Of a stretch of 8,736 nt of DNA, positions 7,430 through 8,736 are shown one piece after another. The stretch spans positions 1-8,736 of the forward strand of contig RHKR01000070.1 of the NCBI GenBank assembly GCA_008363265.1, read 5' to 3'. The DNA is from Chlorobiota bacterium (GTDB taxonomy: Bacteria > Bacteroidota > Ignavibacteria > Ignavibacteriales > Ignavibacteriaceae). The notes under the pieces were generated by a model that saw nothing but the letters and a program-made list of their open reading frames with translations, had not been told where the DNA came from and ran no database searches. Position numbers and translations under genes: made by a program. Each line of letters opens with the position of its first letter. The first letter of the stretch is position 1.

Positions 7430-7893
7430 TTACTTCAATTCTCAGGTCGAAGTTCATCTTCCCTGCCCTGTTAACACTGCTGATCCTGGGCTCTTTTCTA
7501 CCGTTTATTTCTGATTCAACAGTCTGGGTTTATCCGTTCACAAAAGCCCTCTACTCGAAGATCTGCCACGGCATCGGCGACAGGTGCTTCCATATCGATG
7601 GTGTGCCGCTTCACCTCTGCGCGAGATGTCTGGGGATTTACTCCGGACTTCTTGCAGGCTCACTTATAGCTCTCATTGCCCGGAAGCAATACAGTATGTT
7701 TCTATCAAGATTGTACCTTGTTTTGTCTTTCACTCCGATAGCCGTTCACAAAGTAGTGGAGCTGACCGGATTGGTTCCATACTCACTTACAGCCGCCGCC
7801 GCAACAGGGCTGATCAGCGGATTCCTTCTCTTTTTATATATTTCAAATCGGTTTTTATTCAATTATCAGAATGGTGTCAATGATCCAAAGTAA
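7426..7893 (+). CDS. DUF2085-type integral membrane protein with Cys/His motif (non-ATG start)
   Basis: In-frame coding is open from just after the TGA at 7423-7425 to TAA at 7891-7893. Numbering from ATA at 7426, there is a basic RSK (7-9), a hydrophobic helix (10-28), the conserved motif CHGIGDRCFHIDG and LCARCLGIYSG (47-73), and about three further helices. This matches DUF2085: CH, a short spacer, then C-A-R-C-L-G-I-Y-x-G. The clustered Cys and His (C47, H48, C54, H56, H63, C65, C68) suggest metal binding; the family's function is not known to me. No ATG, GTG or TTG exists in frame before the motif. A GTG at 7603 is possible but would delete the first helix and half the motif. GAAAGG at 7413-7418 lies 7 nt before ATA 7426 and 10 nt before ATT 7429, so one of these, or ATT 7438, is the likely start. 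The end overlaps the next gene. Confidence 0.75.
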   Translation: MITSILRSKFIFPALLTLLILGSFLPFISDSTVWVYPFTKALYSKICHGIGDRCFHIDGVPLHLCARCLGIYSGLLAGSLIALIARKQYSMFLSRLYLVLSFTPIAVHKVVELTGLVPYSLTAAAATGLISGFLLFLYISNRFLFNYQNGVNDPK

Positions 7894-8398
7894 GTACTTC
7901 CCAACTTTAGTTTCAGGATTCGCGGCAGGTGTTCTTACCACCGTTCCGGTGATAAAGTCACTCTCTTGCTGTATCATTGTTCCGGCAGCGGTTGCATTCG
8001 CGCTTTATGCCGACAAGAGGATCATCAGGAACGAAGAGCCCATCCAGATGAAGCATGCCCTTACTTTTGGTGTTTTCACCGGACTTTTCACAGCCCTCTT
8101 CGGCACTTCTTTCGATGTTCTGATCACTTTTATCACCCGGTCGAATGATTTCGTTGCATCATACCCGGACCTTCTTAAAATGCTGGGTTCATTCACCTTG
8201 ATGCCCGGAGACGATGCTTCAATAAAGGAAGCATTCAATATACTTGAGCAGACCAGAAATGAAATCCTGGCAACAGGATTCTCTTTTTTCTACGCTTTTA
8301 TGATGCTGATCAACAATCTGATCTTTTATCCTTTATTCGGACTTTTGGGAGGATTGATAGGAAAGGCGTTGGTAGACAAAGCCCGGGTAAGAGAGTAG
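7871..8398 (+). CDS. Small integral membrane protein, family not recognised
   Basis: The protein is 175 residues, or 172 if the second ATG (7880) is used; neither start has a clear ribosome binding site, and both overlap the end of the preceding gene, which suggests translational coupling. Hydrophobic segments lie at about 10-47 (probably two helices, with VPVIKSLSCCIIVPAAVAFALY), 62-87 and 132-168. A polar stretch at about 88-131 (DDASIKEAFNILEQTRNEIL) may form an amphipathic helix outside the membrane. A G-x-x-x-T-x-P, then Cys-rich, then A-x-x-Y arrangement in the first hairpin recalls a group of uncharacterised small membrane proteins in this phylum, but I cannot name a family. It is the last gene of the plus-strand cluster and meets the TonB gene tail to tail. 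Confidence 0.78.
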   Translation: MVSMIQSKYFPTLVSGFAAGVLTTVPVIKSLSCCIIVPAAVAFALYADKRIIRNEEPIQMKHALTFGVFTGLFTALFGTSFDVLITFITRSNDFVASYPDLLKMLGSFTLMPGDDASIKEAFNILEQTRNEILATGFSFFYAFMMLINNLIFYPLFGLLGGLIGKALVDKARVRE

Positions 8399-8405
8399 AA
8401 TTCCC

Positions 8406-8736
8406 CTACCGGAGCCTGAACGGAAATGTTATCGTTACATTCTGGACGAAGTTTTCACCGGCAGGCAGTTTCTCGAACCGCCAGGTCTTAAGCGCGTTTA
8501 TGCTGAGATTGTCGAGTTTTGGATTAAGCTTTTTTACAGGGACAACACTTCCGACAGTTCCATTGGGGAGTATCGTGAATGAAAGCACCACATTTCCTTC
8601 AACGTTCTCTCCGGCAGGATACTTCGGTACATTCCAGCTTAGGACTGCTCTTTTGCCCTTGCCACCCCAACCGATCGAATAACCGGTACCGTAAGTTGTG
8701 CCACCCCCGGTTCCGGGATTGGGGTTACCCCCTTTT
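8406..8736 (-). CDS. Energy transducer TonB-like protein, C-terminal part (cut by right window edge)
   Basis: About 109 codons are visible, open through the right edge, so the N-terminal membrane anchor is missing here. The visible part begins with a Gly/Pro/Thr-rich linker (GGNPNPGTGGGTTYGTG), then a TonB C-terminal domain: VPKYPAGENVEGNVVLSFTI, LPNGTVGSVVPVKKL, LDNLSINALKTWRFEKLP and VTITFPFRLR before TAG (8408-8406). The YP...EG-x-V-x-(L/V)-x-(F/V) opening, PNG-x-V turn, A-(L/V)-x-x-W-(R/K)-F helix and V-x-(I/V)-x-F-P-F end are the domain's signature. TonB carries proton-motive force from the inner membrane to outer-membrane receptors by binding their TonB box. It could serve the receptor at the left end, but many such proteins exist per genome and the link is inference. 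Some family members have other envelope roles. Confidence 0.85.
   Translation of the reverse strand, partial: KGGNPNPGTGGGTTYGTGYSIGWGGKGKRAVLSWNVPKYPAGENVEGNVVLSFTILPNGTVGSVVPVKKLNPKLDNLSINALKTWRFEKLPAGENFVQNVTITFPFRLR

Noticed and set aside
7584..7883. A second plus-strand open frame overlapping the DUF2085 gene
   Set aside because: Its translation has no membrane helices or family motif, while the overlapping frame contains the DUF2085 motif.
8390..8412. Possible bidirectional terminator between the convergent stop codons
   Set aside because: Only a trivial TAG...CTA symmetry is present, with no stable stem or T-tract.
8500..8682. A plus-strand open frame at the right end
   Set aside because: It is antisense to the TonB C-terminal domain, whose motifs are clear on the minus strand.

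Overview
The window looks like a Bacteroidota/Chlorobi-type chromosome, most plausibly the Ignavibacteria side of that group. This lineage call is an inference from style: a TonB-dependent receptor with an N-terminal carboxypeptidase-regulatory-like domain, a LysM-bearing MltD lipoprotein, an NHL-type propeller, and start sites with weak or no Shine-Dalgarno sequence. Gene density is high. There are no insertion sequences, CRISPR arrays, rRNAs or tRNAs, so it reads as core genome rather than a mobile island.

Left part, minus strand (1-2658): a thiamine-salvage transcription unit. Reading right to left, it holds a complete TPP riboswitch aptamer (about 2583-2657), a strong intrinsic-terminator hairpin as expression platform (2534-2580), a TonB-dependent outer-membrane receptor (118-2514), and the first 39 codons of a thiamine pyrophosphokinase (1-117, cut by the window edge). 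The pyrophosphokinase has no ATG and is easily missed. The layout predicts import of thiamine (or a derivative) across the outer membrane and pyrophosphorylation to TPP, with TPP shutting the unit off by early termination.

Middle, minus strand (2693-6463): a propionyl-CoA-carboxylase-type carboxyltransferase subunit (4919-6463), followed 63 nt later by an MltD-like lytic transglycosylase lipoprotein with LysM repeats and a long Lys/Ser/Thr tail (2693-4855). The riboswitch leader starts only about 35 nt after the transglycosylase stop codon.

Right part, plus strand (6581-8398): a 117-nt AT-rich divergent intergenic region, then three tightly packed genes for envelope proteins. These are a secreted NHL-like beta-propeller, a DUF2085-type Cys/His membrane protein that seems to lack any ATG/GTG/TTG start before its conserved motif, and an unnamed four-helix membrane protein overlapping it by 23 nt. 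They look translationally coupled. A TonB C-terminal domain protein (8406 to beyond 8736, minus strand) converges on them with only 7 nt between stop codons; it could energise receptors such as the one at the left.

The most interesting points are the riboswitch-controlled thiamine uptake locus with its hidden kinase gene, a possible alternative pairing between terminator loop and aptamer, and the non-canonical start of the DUF2085 gene.
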